Assembly: GCA_030157545.1 (NCBI GenBank) | Contig: JAOAUN010000001.1 | Span: forward strand, 62,001-126,000 | Reading direction: 5' to 3' | DNA length: 64,000 nucleotides | Origin: Burkholderiaceae bacterium | GTDB lineage: Bacteria; Pseudomonadota; Gammaproteobacteria; Burkholderiales; Burkholderiaceae_D | Shown: positions 24,186-33,124 of the stretch, piece by piece | Layout: the number at the start of each line of letters is the position of its first letter | Position numbering within the stretch: the first letter of the stretch is position 1 | Position numbers and translations under genes: made by a program | Notes under the pieces: model-generated | The model's input: only the letters and a program-made list of their open reading frames with translations | Told to the model about the DNA's origin: nothing | Databases searched by the model: none

Positions 24186-24929
24186 ATGACCACAATCGCC
24201 ACGTTGAACCCGCACTGGCCAGACGCGCCCGACCCTGTCGGCGCGCTGTCCACGCTGCGCGCAGGCGGCGTCAGTGCCGCGCCTTACGACAGCCTCAATC
24301 TTGCGTTGCATGTCGGTGACGATCCTGCTGCGGTGATGCAGAACCGTTCTCTTCTCAGAAAACTGTTGCCTGCCGAGCCGGCATGGCTGACGCAAGTGCA
24401 TGGCAATCTGGTGCTCAATGCAGCCGATGTGCATAACGCGCCGGCTGCGGACGCAAGCTTCGCTAATCAACCCGGCGTAGTCTGTGCCATCATGAGCGCA
24501 GATTGCATGGCCGTGCTGCTGCGCGATCGGCGCGGCAAAGTCGTTGGCGCCGCGCATGCGGGCTGGCGCGGCTTGGCGGGTGGCGTGCTGGAAAATACGG
24601 TCAGCGCAATGCGGCAGGCTGGTGCCGATGACATGTTTGCGTGGCTGGGTCCGGCCATCGGGCCGCAGCATTTTGAAGTGGGAGAGGAAGTGCGCAGCGC
24701 TTTTACCCATTTGGGAGTTCAGGCAGAGCAGGCCTTCAAACCGCTTCAAGCCAAGCCCGGTAAATATCTGGCTGATCTTGCGCAGCTAGCGCGACTGACA
24801 TTGGACAAAGCGGGCGTCAAGCAAGTGAGCGGTGGCCATGACTGCACGGTCAGTGACCCAAAGCGATTTTATTCATTCCGTCGCGATCAGATTACCGGCC
24901 GCATGGCCTCGCTGATCTGGATCAAATAA
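24186..24929 (+). CDS. pgeF: Purine nucleoside phosphorylase/laccase-domain protein YfiH (PgeF)
   Basis: A 247-residue protein with the multicopper-oxidoreductase-laccase domain (DUF152): GGVSAAPYDSLNLALHVGDDPAAV, AWLTQVHG (His), VCAIMSADCMAVLLRD (Cys), VVGAAHAGWRGLAGGVLENTV (His) and GGHDCTVSDPKRFYSFRRD. Homologues act as adenosine phosphorylase/deaminase and also correct misincorporated L-serine in peptidoglycan precursors. The ATG at 24186 is chosen; a TTG at 24177 overlaps the rluD stop. The bamD/rluD/pgeF neighbourhood is conserved in many proteobacteria. Confidence 0.92.
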   Translation: MTTIATLNPHWPDAPDPVGALSTLRAGGVSAAPYDSLNLALHVGDDPAAVMQNRSLLRKLLPAEPAWLTQVHGNLVLNAADVHNAPAADASFANQPGVVCAIMSADCMAVLLRDRRGKVVGAAHAGWRGLAGGVLENTVSAMRQAGADDMFAWLGPAIGPQHFEVGEEVRSAFTHLGVQAEQAFKPLQAKPGKYLADLAQLARLTLDKAGVKQVSGGHDCTVSDPKRFYSFRRDQITGRMASLIWIK

Positions 24930-25101
24930 TTTGCAGGCAGCATGATGTCCTTGTGTCGTTTGATCTGAGCCAGCCAAGCATCGACCTCAGCGGCGCTTGT
25001 ATGTGATGCGGCGTTACCTAATTTTTACTAATCTTGCGCGTCTCTTGAAGAAACGCCTCTCGTTTTTTCACAATCCATGTATGGAGTGATTTTTTGCGAA
25101 C

Positions 25102-26076
25102 TTAATGACCCGCGGCACCGAACACTGCTTCAATCGAGTCGGACGACAGTACCGCTTCCGCCCATGCTCCAAGTTCGTCAACGTTCGCTTCGTCTAAGCG
25201 TTGCGTGACCCAGACGGGTACGTCGCCAAAGCGCTGCGCAAGCAGGCGCTCCAGCATGCGGGCCTGACCCTGCTGCATTCCTTTCTCAATCCCTTTCTCA
25301 ATCCCCTGTTGAAGACCTTTTTCAAGGCCCTTCTCCATCCCGATGCGTTCGACTGAGCTGATGTAAGTCATGTGTGTTTCCTCCTCGAGTGTTTCTAAAT
25401 TTTGCCAGAGCTGCGCGTCCAGATCCTTGGGCAGGCGCATCATCCAGTCCAGTACTTTGAACAGATCAATCACCTGTTGTTTGCCCCAGCCGCGCCGGTA
25501 CAGTCCCTGCACCAGTGTCCACTTGGCCGCATAGCGGGCTGACGCATCATCACGGGTCGCGCGCGTGGCCAGATGCGCGAGCGTGACGACGGCAAACGGG
25601 TTCGCACTATCGGCCAGTCGGGTCTCGCTGCCGGCCCAGTCCAATAGTTTGGCTACCGGGAAGCGCAACCCAAGTTGACAGCCGAACACTTCATAGCCAA
25701 ACGACTCGGGTTGCCAGTGCGCCTGGTCATCGGCCAGCACCGCCAGGCTCGCAATCGGCTTACGGTATCGGTCATACAGTCGGTAGTGGTAGACGAACAT
25801 GCGCTCGGCAAATGCGGCCTGCTTATCGCCCTGGACTTCAAGGTGCACGTACACCCATTCGGCTTCGCCGCCCTGGCGCGTAACCCGCACCAGCTTGTCG
25901 ACGAAGCGCTTGCCGAGTTCGGCGTCGTGCACGACGGCACGCAACTCCTGATCGAGAAAAACATACGGGTGCGACCAGTCGATTTGCGCATGCGCGAGCG
26001 GAAAATAGAAATGCAGGAAGTCGGCGAAATACCGTTCGATCGCTTCTTTCCAGGGGCTGTCGTAATCGTCTGCCAT
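25102..26076 (-). CDS. Rpn/DUF4351-type putative nuclease-transposase
   Basis: A 324-residue protein of the Rpn/YhgA-like group. The N-terminal half carries a likely PD-(D/E)XK core (HAQIDWSHPYVFLDQEL, then EAEWVYVHLEVQGDKQAAFAERMFVYHYRLYDRY). A charged repeat of the form (hydrophobic)-EKG-x(3) follows, with EKG or QQG steps around residues 248-275, and the C-terminal DUF4351 part contains RLLAQRFGDVP and WAEAVLSSDSIEAVF. Such proteins are RecA-independent recombination-promoting nucleases or transposase-like proteins and are often mobile and multicopy. It has no visible terminal repeats. Confidence 0.82.
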   Translation of the reverse strand: MADDYDSPWKEAIERYFADFLHFYFPLAHAQIDWSHPYVFLDQELRAVVHDAELGKRFVDKLVRVTRQGGEAEWVYVHLEVQGDKQAAFAERMFVYHYRLYDRYRKPIASLAVLADDQAHWQPESFGYEVFGCQLGLRFPVAKLLDWAGSETRLADSANPFAVVTLAHLATRATRDDASARYAAKWTLVQGLYRRGWGKQQVIDLFKVLDWMMRLPKDLDAQLWQNLETLEEETHMTYISSVERIGMEKGLEKGLQQGIEKGIEKGMQQGQARMLERLLAQRFGDVPVWVTQRLDEANVDELGAWAEAVLSSDSIEAVFGAAGH

Positions 26077-26510
26077 CGCGCGCTCCGTGCCGGCATGTGA
26101 CCGGTTGAGCGAGCATGCGGGAAGTGGGGCTGCTTGAACGGATGAATGACTCAGACAGTGGCGTTCATGGCGTCATTGCCGGCCCGGAGCGCATGAAGGT
26201 GTTGTATGCATGCACTTCATCATCTAGATGAAAATTTTGGTTTTATATTTATCCCGCTTCATTATGCGAAAAGACCAGATGAAACTCACCGAGGCCAAAC
26301 CCTGACTGTAAACTTCTACTCAACTTAGTTTAAAACTATGGCAATTCAGAATGGAATGACAAACTGAAAAAGATCATTCACCTGCTCTGAAAGGCGCTAT
26401 CCCGTTTTGGCGCTGGAAGGAATCGCATCAGGGCGGTATGCTTTATTTTGTAGTGTGCGCGATCACTGAGAAGTGAACTCCGCTTATAAAGACTGCTACT
26501 GATCGCACTA
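26077..26510. other. Intergenic region without recognised genes
   Basis: A 434-bp gap between the Rpn-like gene start and the small membrane-protein gene end, both on the minus strand. The DNA becomes AT-rich from 26220 to 26410 and has no clear hairpin or RNA gene. Its base composition differs from the GC-rich neighbour genes, which fits insertion of the Rpn-like gene. Confidence 0.35.
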
Positions 26511-26753
26511 TCAATTCAAATCCGAATCAGATTGTTGCCGCTTTTGCATTTCCTGCAAGCGCTCTTGTTCGCGCCGTCGTCGTCTGCCGCCGCTTCCCGT
26601 TATGTACAAAATGATCGACACAGGTAACACGCCATAGAGGAAAAACGTCATAATGCCAGCGATCACCGAGTCTTCGGTGATCGCCATCATTAACACGACA
26701 TAGCTCCAGCCGACCGCAGCAATATGCATGGCAGTTCGCAGTAAAAAGGACAA
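26511..26753 (-). CDS. Small membrane protein
   Basis: An 80-residue protein (from the TTG at 26753, or 72 from the ATG at 26729) with two hydrophobic helices (IAAVGWSYVVLMMA and IMTFFLYGVLPVSIILYI) and an Arg-rich cytoplasmic tail GGRRRRREQERLQEMQ. The family is not recognised, although short proteins of this layout are common near phaC in Burkholderiales. It is divergent from phaC with 36 bp between the start codons, so the promoters overlap. The start choice is uncertain; no strong ribosome site is visible for either codon. Confidence 0.65.
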   Translation of the reverse strand: MSFLLRTAMHIAAVGWSYVVLMMAITEDSVIAGIMTFFLYGVLPVSIILYITGSGGRRRRREQERLQEMQKRQQSDSDLN

Positions 26754-26789
26754 GTCGGCCGCAGCTTACGCGAAATACCGGGAACCCGC

Positions 26790-28532
26790 ATGAGCAAACC
26801 TGAGAATACGTTCAACCCGAGTGCTACTCCCGCCGATTGGTTAGCGCAAATGACTGATCCGCAAGCATGGCAATCAATGCTGAAGATGGCACAGGGCAGT
26901 GCGCCAGCAATGCCAGCGATGCCTGCAATACCATTAGCACCGGCCACCGCAGCGCTGGTGCCCCCGGAAAAGCTGAGCGCCCTGCAAAAAGATTACATGA
27001 GTGAGATGTCAGCCCTATGGTCTGGCATGCTTGCCTCGCATAAGCCGGTTGTCAAAGACCGCCGCTTCAATGCCGAGCCATGGCAGTCGAATCCGCTGCA
27101 TAGTTTTAACGCAGCTGCGTATCTGCTCAATGCGCGTTTCATGAATGCGCTGGCCGAGGCGGTGGAAGCTGATCCCAAGACTAAAAAGAAAATCCGCTTC
27201 GCGACCCAGCAGGCAATCGATGCAATGTCGCCGTCGAATTTTTTGTTCAGTAATCCCGCTGCCCAGCAAAAAATTATCGAGTCCAAAGGCGAGAGCCTGA
27301 CCAAGGGCATCATGCATATGGTCGCCGACATGCGCAAAGGCCATATCTCGCAGACCGACGAAACTGCTTTTGAAGTTGGCCGCAATGTCGCCACCAGCGA
27401 AGGCGCGGTGGTATTTGAAAATGACGTGATTCAGCTCATTCAGTATCGGCCACTGACGAAGCAAGTGCATCAGCGCCCGTTGCTGATTGTCCCTCCTTGC
27501 ATCAACAAGTTTTACATTCTGGACCTGCAGCCTGAAAATTCATTGATCCGCTATGCGGTCGAGCAGGGCCATACCGTGTTCGTGGTCTCCTGGATTAATG
27601 CCGATGAATCGCATGCTCATCTGACCTGGGATGACTATATCCGCAAGGGTGCAATTGAACCGATTGAAGTCGCGCAAGAAATCAGCGGCCAGAAGCAGGT
27701 CAATGCGCTCGGCTTTTGCGTCGGCGGGACGATACTGGCAAGCGCCGTGGCAGTGATGACGGCGCGCGGCAAGTCGCCGGTGTCGAGCCTGACGCTGCTG
27801 ACGACCATGCTCGATTTCACGGACGTTGGGGTCATCGATGTCTATGTCGATGAAGCGCAGGTTGCGCAGCGCGAGCAGGCCATTGGTGCGGGTGGACTGA
27901 TGCCGGGTCGCGATTTTGCGGCCACTTTTTCCAGTCTGCGTCCGAACGACCTGATATGGAATTACGTAGAATCAAATTACCTCAAAGGTGAAGATCCGCC
28001 ACCGTTTGACCTCTTGTACTGGAATGCGGACAGCACCAATTTGCCGGGGCCGATGTTTTGCTATTACCTGCGCAACACTTACCTCGAAAACAATCTGCGC
28101 GAACCAGACAAGCTGTCGGTCGGTGACGAGAAGATCGATCTGGGCAAGATCAAGGCGCCCACATTTATCTATGCATCACGCGAAGATCATATCGTTCCCT
28201 GGAGCAGCGCTTATGCATCGACAGCGCTGCTCAATACCGGCAAGCGCAGCAATATGCAATTCGTGCTGGGCGCCTCCGGTCACATCGCTGGGGTGATCAA
28301 TCCGCCAGCCAAGAAAAAGCGCAGCTATTGGACCAATTCCAAATTGCCGGCCACTGCCGACGGCTGGCTTGAGAGCGCAACCGAACATCCGGGCAGTTGG
28401 TGGACTGGCTGGTCCGCATTCTTGTCCAGGCATGCCGGAGAGCTGATCGATGCACCGCGTAAATATGGCAACACCCGTCACAAACCGATTGAACCTGCAC
28501 CGGGTCGTTATGTGAAGATGAAAGCCGAGTAA
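26790..28532 (+). CDS. phaC: Class I poly(3-hydroxyalkanoate) synthase
   Basis: A 580-residue alpha/beta-hydrolase-fold polymerase that joins short-chain 3-hydroxyacyl-CoA into PHA granules. The lipase-like box is GFCVGG with catalytic Cys310, Asp466 lies in SREDHIVPW and His498 in ASGHIAGV. The N-terminal domain includes PWQSNPLHSFNAAAYLLNARF, typical of class I enzymes. The ATG at 26790 starts the protein. phaA and phaB are not adjacent, but phaR follows 179 bp downstream, and beta-oxidation genes elsewhere in the window could feed precursors. Confidence 0.96.
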   Translation: MSKPENTFNPSATPADWLAQMTDPQAWQSMLKMAQGSAPAMPAMPAIPLAPATAALVPPEKLSALQKDYMSEMSALWSGMLASHKPVVKDRRFNAEPWQSNPLHSFNAAAYLLNARFMNALAEAVEADPKTKKKIRFATQQAIDAMSPSNFLFSNPAAQQKIIESKGESLTKGIMHMVADMRKGHISQTDETAFEVGRNVATSEGAVVFENDVIQLIQYRPLTKQVHQRPLLIVPPCINKFYILDLQPENSLIRYAVEQGHTVFVVSWINADESHAHLTWDDYIRKGAIEPIEVAQEISGQKQVNALGFCVGGTILASAVAVMTARGKSPVSSLTLLTTMLDFTDVGVIDVYVDEAQVAQREQAIGAGGLMPGRDFAATFSSLRPNDLIWNYVESNYLKGEDPPPFDLLYWNADSTNLPGPMFCYYLRNTYLENNLREPDKLSVGDEKIDLGKIKAPTFIYASREDHIVPWSSAYASTALLNTGKRSNMQFVLGASGHIAGVINPPAKKKRSYWTNSKLPATADGWLESATEHPGSWWTGWSAFLSRHAGELIDAPRKYGNTRHKPIEPAPGRYVKMKAE

Positions 28533-28593
28533 TCAAGTTGGCAAGCAGTCAGAGTGCTGCGGTTGCAATGCAATATGTTGTCAAAACCGCAGC

Positions 28594-28631
28594 CAAAAGC
28601 TTGCCAAGCTTTTGTTTTCCGGCACTATAAT
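28594..28631 (+). promoter_or_regulatory. Inverted repeat overlapping the likely phaR promoter
   Basis: caaaagctt-gcc-aagcttttg (28594-28614) is a perfect 9-bp inverted repeat followed by tttcc. TTGCCA at 28601-28606 and TATAAT at 28626-28631 (19-bp spacer) make a candidate sigma-70 promoter for phaR. The repeat could end phaC transcription or serve as operator for PhaR, which represses its own gene in related bacteria. Both readings are inference. Confidence 0.5.
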
Positions 28632-28711
28632 GGGCAGCAGAGACACGAACGCCAGTTCGACTTCCCATAAAATGATGCCGTTGCATTGCGACGCAAAAAA
28701 TCGGAACCCAG

Positions 28712-29281
28712 ATGACCAGTTCAAAGAAGAGCGGCGAGCGCCTGATTAAAAAATATCCGAATCGCCGCCTGTACGACACGCAAACCAGTTCCTACATCAC
28801 GCTTGCAGACGTCAAGCAGCTGGTGCTGGGTAATGAAGTTTTCACCGTGGTGGATGCCAAGACCGACGAGGACCTGACCCGCAGCATCCTGTTGCAGATC
28901 ATTCTCGAAGAAGAGGCCAACGGCGAACCCATGTTCTCCAGTGCGGCGCTGTCGCAGATCATTCGTTACTACGGTCATGCGATGCAGGGCATGATGGGCT
29001 CTTACCTCGAAAAGAATATTCAGGTGTTCATCGACATCCAGAACAAGCTGGCTGAAAATTCCCGCGGCGTGATGGACGACAAGCCATTCAGCCCCGAGAT
29101 GTGGAATCAGTTCATGAATGTGCAGGGCCCGATGATGCAGGGCATGATGAGCAACTACATAGAGCAGAGCAAAGGCTTGTTCATGCAGATGCAGGAACAG
29201 ATGCAGAGCCAGGCCAAGAATGTGTTTAATGTGTTTCCATTTCCGGGGACACCGGGATTCAAGGCGCCGGGCGAAAAATAA
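28712..29281 (+). CDS. phaR: PHA synthesis repressor PhaR
   Basis: A 189-residue DNA- and PHA-binding regulator. The N-terminal PHB accumulation domain has RLIKKYPNRRLYDTQTSSYITLADVKQLV (about 10-38), followed by DEDLTRSILLQIILEEE and a helical, methionine- and glutamine-rich C-terminal part (MQGMMSNYIEQSKGLFMQMQEQMQ) that binds the polymer. PhaR represses phasin genes until PHA granules form. It is downstream of phaC on the same strand with its own likely promoter. Confidence 0.94.
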   Translation: MTSSKKSGERLIKKYPNRRLYDTQTSSYITLADVKQLVLGNEVFTVVDAKTDEDLTRSILLQIILEEEANGEPMFSSAALSQIIRYYGHAMQGMMGSYLEKNIQVFIDIQNKLAENSRGVMDDKPFSPEMWNQFMNVQGPMMQGMMSNYIEQSKGLFMQMQEQMQSQAKNVFNVFPFPGTPGFKAPGEK

Positions 29282-29392
29282 ACCTTAGCTGTAATCGGCG
29301 ACATCCGAACTTCGCTGCGAACTATGGCGGCGAATTTTCATTTGCGAGATATCACTCATTAGTGACTATCACTCACTGATATTGCGTTGTTG

Positions 29393-29683
29393 TTACAGGT
29401 GTCGAGCTGCTTCCATTCTATCGTGCAGAATTCGAATGATTGCTATGCCATAAGTCGTCTCACGAAAATAGATCATGTGCCGTTCAACATGTCGACGACG
29501 ATAGCCAAGTCGGATTTGATCGCATGTGGGCGCTGTTTTTGGCGACTCTGCTAATTCGCCAAATGCAAGCGTCAAAATATCGATATAACGGTTCGCTTGC
29601 TTACTGCCCCAGTGCTGCAAGGTATGTGTCCAGATAACTTCAAGGTCATGTTCGGCGGCTGGTGTAAGTCGATATTCAGCCAT
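29393..29683 (-). CDS. parE: ParE-family toxin
   Basis: A 96-residue RelE/ParE-superfamily toxin with the family layout YRLTPAAEHDLEVIWTHT (N-terminal helix pair), YIDILTLAFGELAESPK, LGYRRRHVERHMIYFRE and IAIIRILHDRMEAARHL. ParE proteins poison DNA gyrase. The ParE subgroup is favoured because of the C-terminal RILHDRM-x-RHL. It overlaps the antitoxin gene by 8 nt and is translated after it. Confidence 0.9.
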   Translation of the reverse strand: MAEYRLTPAAEHDLEVIWTHTLQHWGSKQANRYIDILTLAFGELAESPKTAPTCDQIRLGYRRRHVERHMIYFRETTYGIAIIRILHDRMEAARHL

Positions 29684-29921
29684 GCGCTATGAGCATTCTC
29701 TTTTTGAAGGCTGCAATATCGAGACGTTTTGGCTCCCCGCTTGCCTCACCCTCTATCAGCGCGGAACGGATGGCCTCCGTTTCGGTATTTCGTTCCTGTT
29801 CGCGCCGGATGAGGTCGCGAATATATTCGCTGTCATTGGTGTAGTGCCCAGCATCAATCTGTGCTTTTATCCAGCTGTCCTGCTTGATAGTTAACGTAAT
29901 TGTTTTGCGCACGGTCCCCAT
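29676..29921 (-). CDS. parD: ParD-family antitoxin
   Basis: An 81-residue ribbon-helix-helix antitoxin: RKTITLTIKQDSWIKAQIDAGHYTNDSEYIRDLIRREQER (about 5-44) with the characteristic G-x-Y-x-N-x-SEYIRDLIRR, followed by the acidic toxin-binding tail. It precedes and overlaps parE, the usual order. A partly symmetrical atact-N8-agtat lies about 40 bp upstream (29962-29979) and may be the autoregulatory operator. The module sits between phaR and rimO as a small insertion. Confidence 0.92.
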   Translation of the reverse strand: MGTVRKTITLTIKQDSWIKAQIDAGHYTNDSEYIRDLIRREQERNTETEAIRSALIEGEASGEPKRLDIAAFKKRMLIAHG

Positions 29922-30104
29922 AATGTCTGCTCCTTAATAGATGCTAATAGCGAGATTTATCATACTATTGGTGCAGTATCGCGCAAATTTGTGCGGATTG
30001 CCAGTGTAGAAGTGCGCGCCAGCGAATCGCAAAGATAGGCTGCTGCAGGGTAAAGGGTACAATGGCGGCTTCGCTGTTGTGCCCTTTTTCTTGTCTATTC
30101 AACC

Positions 30105-31472
30105 ATGTCCAGCAATCCTCCGTTAGCTCCCAAAGTTGGTTTCGTCTCCCTCGGCTGTCCGAAGGCCCTGGTCGACTCCGAACAGATTCTCACGCAATTG
30201 CGTGCCGAAGGTTACGAGACCGCCAAGTCTTATGATGGCGCCGACCTCGTCATCGTCAATACCTGCGGCTTCATTGACGCCGCTGTGCAGGAATCGCTTG
30301 ACGCCATTGGCGAGGCGCTGCATGAAAACGGCAAAGTGATCGTCACGGGCTGCCTCGGCAAAAAGAAGGACGCTGCCGGCGACGACATGATCATGAAAAT
30401 TCATCCGAAAGTGCTGGCCGTGACCGGCCCGCACGCATTGGCCGAGGTCATGGATGCAGTGCACGTACACCTGCCAAAGCCGCATGAGCCTTTCATTGAT
30501 CTGGTGCCGGCGCAAGGCATCAAGCTCACACCAAAGCACTACGCGTACCTGAAAATATCCGAAGGCTGCAATCATCGCTGCAGCTTTTGCATTATCCCGT
30601 CCATGCGCGGCGACCTGGTGTCGCGCCCGATTGCCGACGTCATGCTGGAAGCCGAAAACCTGTTCAAGGCTGGCGTCAAAGAATTGCTGGTCATTTCGCA
30701 AGACACCAGCGCCTATGGCGTGGACGTTAAATTCCGCACCGGCTTCTGGAACGGCAAGCCGGTGCGCACGCATATGACTGAACTGGTCGCGTCGCTGGGC
30801 GAGCTGGCGAAACAATACGGCGCTTGGGTACGGCTGCATTATGTGTACCCGTATCCGCATGTTGACGCCATCATCCCGATGATGAACGGCGGGCACGTGC
30901 TGCCGTATCTGGACGTGCCGCTGCAGCACTCGCATCCGGATGTGTTGAAGCGCATGAAGCGGCCGGCGAATGGCGAAAAAAATATCGAGCGCATACGCGC
31001 GTGGCGCGAACTGTGTCCTGACATTACGATACGTTCGACCTTCATCGCCGGCTTCCCCGGCGAGACCGAAGAAGAATTCCAGCACCTGCTCGACTTCCTG
31101 CAGGAAGCGCAAATTGACCGCCTTGGTTGCTTTGCCTATTCGCCAGTCGATGGCGCAACCGCCAATGAACTGGCCAATCCGGTGCCGGAAGAAGTGCGCG
31201 AAGAGCGTCGTGGCCGCGTGATGGAATTGCAGGAAAAAATTTCCAAGGCACGTCTGCAAGCAAAAGTCGGCAAGACATTGCGCGTGTTGATTGATGCCGT
31301 AGATCGCAGTGGCGAAGGTACCGGCCGCTCGGCAGCCGATGCCCCCGAGATTGACGGCGTTGTCTATGTGAAGCCACCGTTCGAGCCGAACCGCAAGCTC
31401 AAAGTTGGTGAATTCGTTGATGTGGTCGTCACCGCTGCCGACGCGCATGATTTGTGGGCCAAGGCTGACTGA
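30105..31472 (+). CDS. rimO: Ribosomal protein S12 methylthiotransferase RimO
   Basis: A 455-residue radical-SAM enzyme that methylthiolates Asp89 of ribosomal protein S12. It has an N-terminal UPF0004 domain with three Cys ([26 protein letters not shown]), a radical-SAM cluster CNHRCSFC (Cys155, 159, 162), and a C-terminal TRAM domain. [10 protein letters not shown] and LDVPLQH distinguish RimO from MiaB. The ATG at 30105 begins the conserved sequence after a short SNPPLAPK extension. It is followed 13 bp later by the cystathionine beta-lyase gene on the same strand. Confidence 0.96.
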   Translation: MSSNPPLAPKVGFVSLGCPKALVDSEQILTQLRAEGYETAKSYDGADLVIVNTCGFIDAAVQESLDAIGEALHENGKVIVTGCLGKKKDAAGDDMIMKIHPKVLAVTGPHALAEVMDAVHVHLPKPHEPFIDLVPAQGIKLTPKHYAYLKISEGCNHRCSFCIIPSMRGDLVSRPIADVMLEAENLFKAGVKELLVISQDTSAYGVDVKFRTGFWNGKPVRTHMTELVASLGELAKQYGAWVRLHYVYPYPHVDAIIPMMNGGHVLPYLDVPLQHSHPDVLKRMKRPANGEKNIERIRAWRELCPDITIRSTFIAGFPGETEEEFQHLLDFLQEAQIDRLGCFAYSPVDGATANELANPVPEEVREERRGRVMELQEKISKARLQAKVGKTLRVLIDAVDRSGEGTGRSAADAPEIDGVVYVKPPFEPNRKLKVGEFVDVVVTAADAHDLWAKAD

Positions 31473-31485
31473 GCAGGCTGAGCGC

Positions 31486-32655
31486 ATGAAAATCAGGAAA
31501 TCATTGCAGACGCTGCTGACGGCCACGGACTACCGGCCGCCGGAAGGCTTTGCCGCCTTTCCTGCTGCCATTCATCATGCGTCCACCGTGCTGTTCAAGG
31601 ATGTCGCCGCGCTGCGTGCGCGCAACTGGCAAGACAAAAACGCCTATACCTATGGTCTGCACGGCACACCGACTACCTTCACGCTCGAGGCGCGGCTGGC
31701 CGAAATCGAAGGCGGGCAACACTGTCTGCTGGCGCCGAGCGGACTCGCCGCGATCGCGATGGTTGATCTCGCGCTATTGAAAACCGGCGATGACGTGCTC
31801 TTGCCCGACAACGTCTATAACCCGAACCGCGAACTGGGTAACTGGCTGGCCCAGGACTTCGGCATCAGCGCGCGTTATTACGACCCGATGATAGGTGGGA
31901 GCATTGCCGAGCTCATACAGGACAACACCAGGCTGATCTGGACGGAAGCGCCGGGTTCCGTGTCGATGGAAGTGCCGGACCTGCCAGCCATCTGCGCTGC
32001 CGCGCATGCGCGCGGTGTGTTGGTCGCACTCGACAATACCTGGTCGGCTGGCATTGCACTGCACGCGTTCGACCTTGGCGTAGATATCGTGATGCAGGCG
32101 CTCACCAAATACCAGTCCGGCGGCTCGGATGTGCTGATGGGTGCCGTCATTACGCGTGACAAAGCGCTCAACGCGACAATAGAGCTCGCGCATATGCGGC
32201 TCGGCATGGGGGTATCGGCTGACGATGTGTATCTGGTCTTGCGCGGACTGGCCACGATGAAACTCCGCTTCGATGCGCATGATGCCGGTACGCGCCAGGT
32301 CGCCACATGGCTCAAGGCGAGGCAGGAAATTGCCAGCGTCTTGCATCCGGCCTTTGCCGATTGTCCGGGGCATGCGAACTGGTTGCGCGACTTCAGCGGG
32401 GCAGGGGGCTTGTTCTCGGTACTGTTTGATCCACGCTATGACGAAAAGCAAACCGACCGTTTTGTCGATAGCCTGCAATTATTCAAGATTGGTTACAGCT
32501 GGGGCGGTGCCAACAGTTTATGCGTGCCGTATCGCATCAAGAGCATGCGCAAGAACTGGCAGCACGCGGGCCAGTTGGTGCGCTTCAATATCGGCCTCGA
32601 AGAACCGGCCGACTTGATTGCCGATCTGGAGCAGGCGCTCGTCAGTCTGGCATAG
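31486..32655 (+). CDS. metC: Cystathionine beta-lyase
   Basis: A 389-residue PLP enzyme of the Cys/Met metabolism family that splits cystathionine to homocysteine, pyruvate and ammonia. Visible are YGLHGTPTTFTLEARLAEIEGG (about 55-76), APSGLAAIAM, LDNTWSAGIAL and the PLP lysine in ALTKYQSGGSDVLMG (about Lys208), then SWGGANSLCVPY near the C terminus. The ATG at 31486 is supported by the N-terminal KIRKSLQTLL; the longer frame is inside rimO. It follows rimO by 13 bp and overlaps the convergent membrane-protein gene by 14 bp. Confidence 0.9.
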   Translation: MKIRKSLQTLLTATDYRPPEGFAAFPAAIHHASTVLFKDVAALRARNWQDKNAYTYGLHGTPTTFTLEARLAEIEGGQHCLLAPSGLAAIAMVDLALLKTGDDVLLPDNVYNPNRELGNWLAQDFGISARYYDPMIGGSIAELIQDNTRLIWTEAPGSVSMEVPDLPAICAAAHARGVLVALDNTWSAGIALHAFDLGVDIVMQALTKYQSGGSDVLMGAVITRDKALNATIELAHMRLGMGVSADDVYLVLRGLATMKLRFDAHDAGTRQVATWLKARQEIASVLHPAFADCPGHANWLRDFSGAGGLFSVLFDPRYDEKQTDRFVDSLQLFKIGYSWGGANSLCVPYRIKSMRKNWQHAGQLVRFNIGLEEPADLIADLEQALVSLA

Positions 32656-33004
32656 GTCTGTTGTCACGCAGGTCGGTGAAGCCGCGTATCAGGCGGTAGG
32701 CTTTCCAGACCCAGGCGGCAAACCAGATCAGTGCGGCCACCGGAATGCCGATGATGGTCACAAACAGCAACCCACCAATTGCCATCCATAACAGATACCA
32801 CCAGAACGAACGGATTTGCCAGCTATGATGGCTGCACAGGAATGTGCCGCTGGTTTCGTCGCGCTTGATGTAGTTCAGGATGAGCGGGATGAAAGAAAAC
32901 GCGCCGAGCGAAAACACCAGAGACGCGCCGTGCAGCAAATACAGCCACCACAGCAGTTTTTTTTTGGATTCGAAATCGATGTCGAAGTAGGTGTCTTGGG
33001 TCAT
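32642..33004 (-). CDS. DUF4870/Tic20-like membrane protein
   Basis: A 120-residue inner-membrane protein with three or four hydrophobic segments (LLWWLYLLHGASLVFSLGAFSFIPLIL, WWYLLWMAIGGLLFVTIIGIPVAALIWFAAWVWKAY). The pattern ETSGTFLCSHHSWQIRSFWW is typical of the DUF4870 family. The ATG at 33004 starts MTQDTYF. The role is unknown. Its 3' end overlaps metC by 14 bp on the opposite strand. Confidence 0.82.
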   Translation of the reverse strand: MTQDTYFDIDFESKKKLLWWLYLLHGASLVFSLGAFSFIPLILNYIKRDETSGTFLCSHHSWQIRSFWWYLLWMAIGGLLFVTIIGIPVAALIWFAAWVWKAYRLIRGFTDLRDNRPMPD

Positions 33005-33124
33005 GGTGTTTTTGCTCAAAATCACCGGGCCCCGGCCAGTGCCGGAACGGCGGCTAAAAAAATCACTAGCGTCATCTGACGAAGCTCAGGTGCAGCTCAG
33101 ATGCAGCAGCGTGCTCGTCGACAT

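Noticed and set aside
30123..31526. Minus-strand open frame of 467 codons opposite rimO
   Set aside because: It mirrors rimO over its whole length; composition is His/Gln/Arg rich and shows no known domain. It is a shadow of high-GC codon use.
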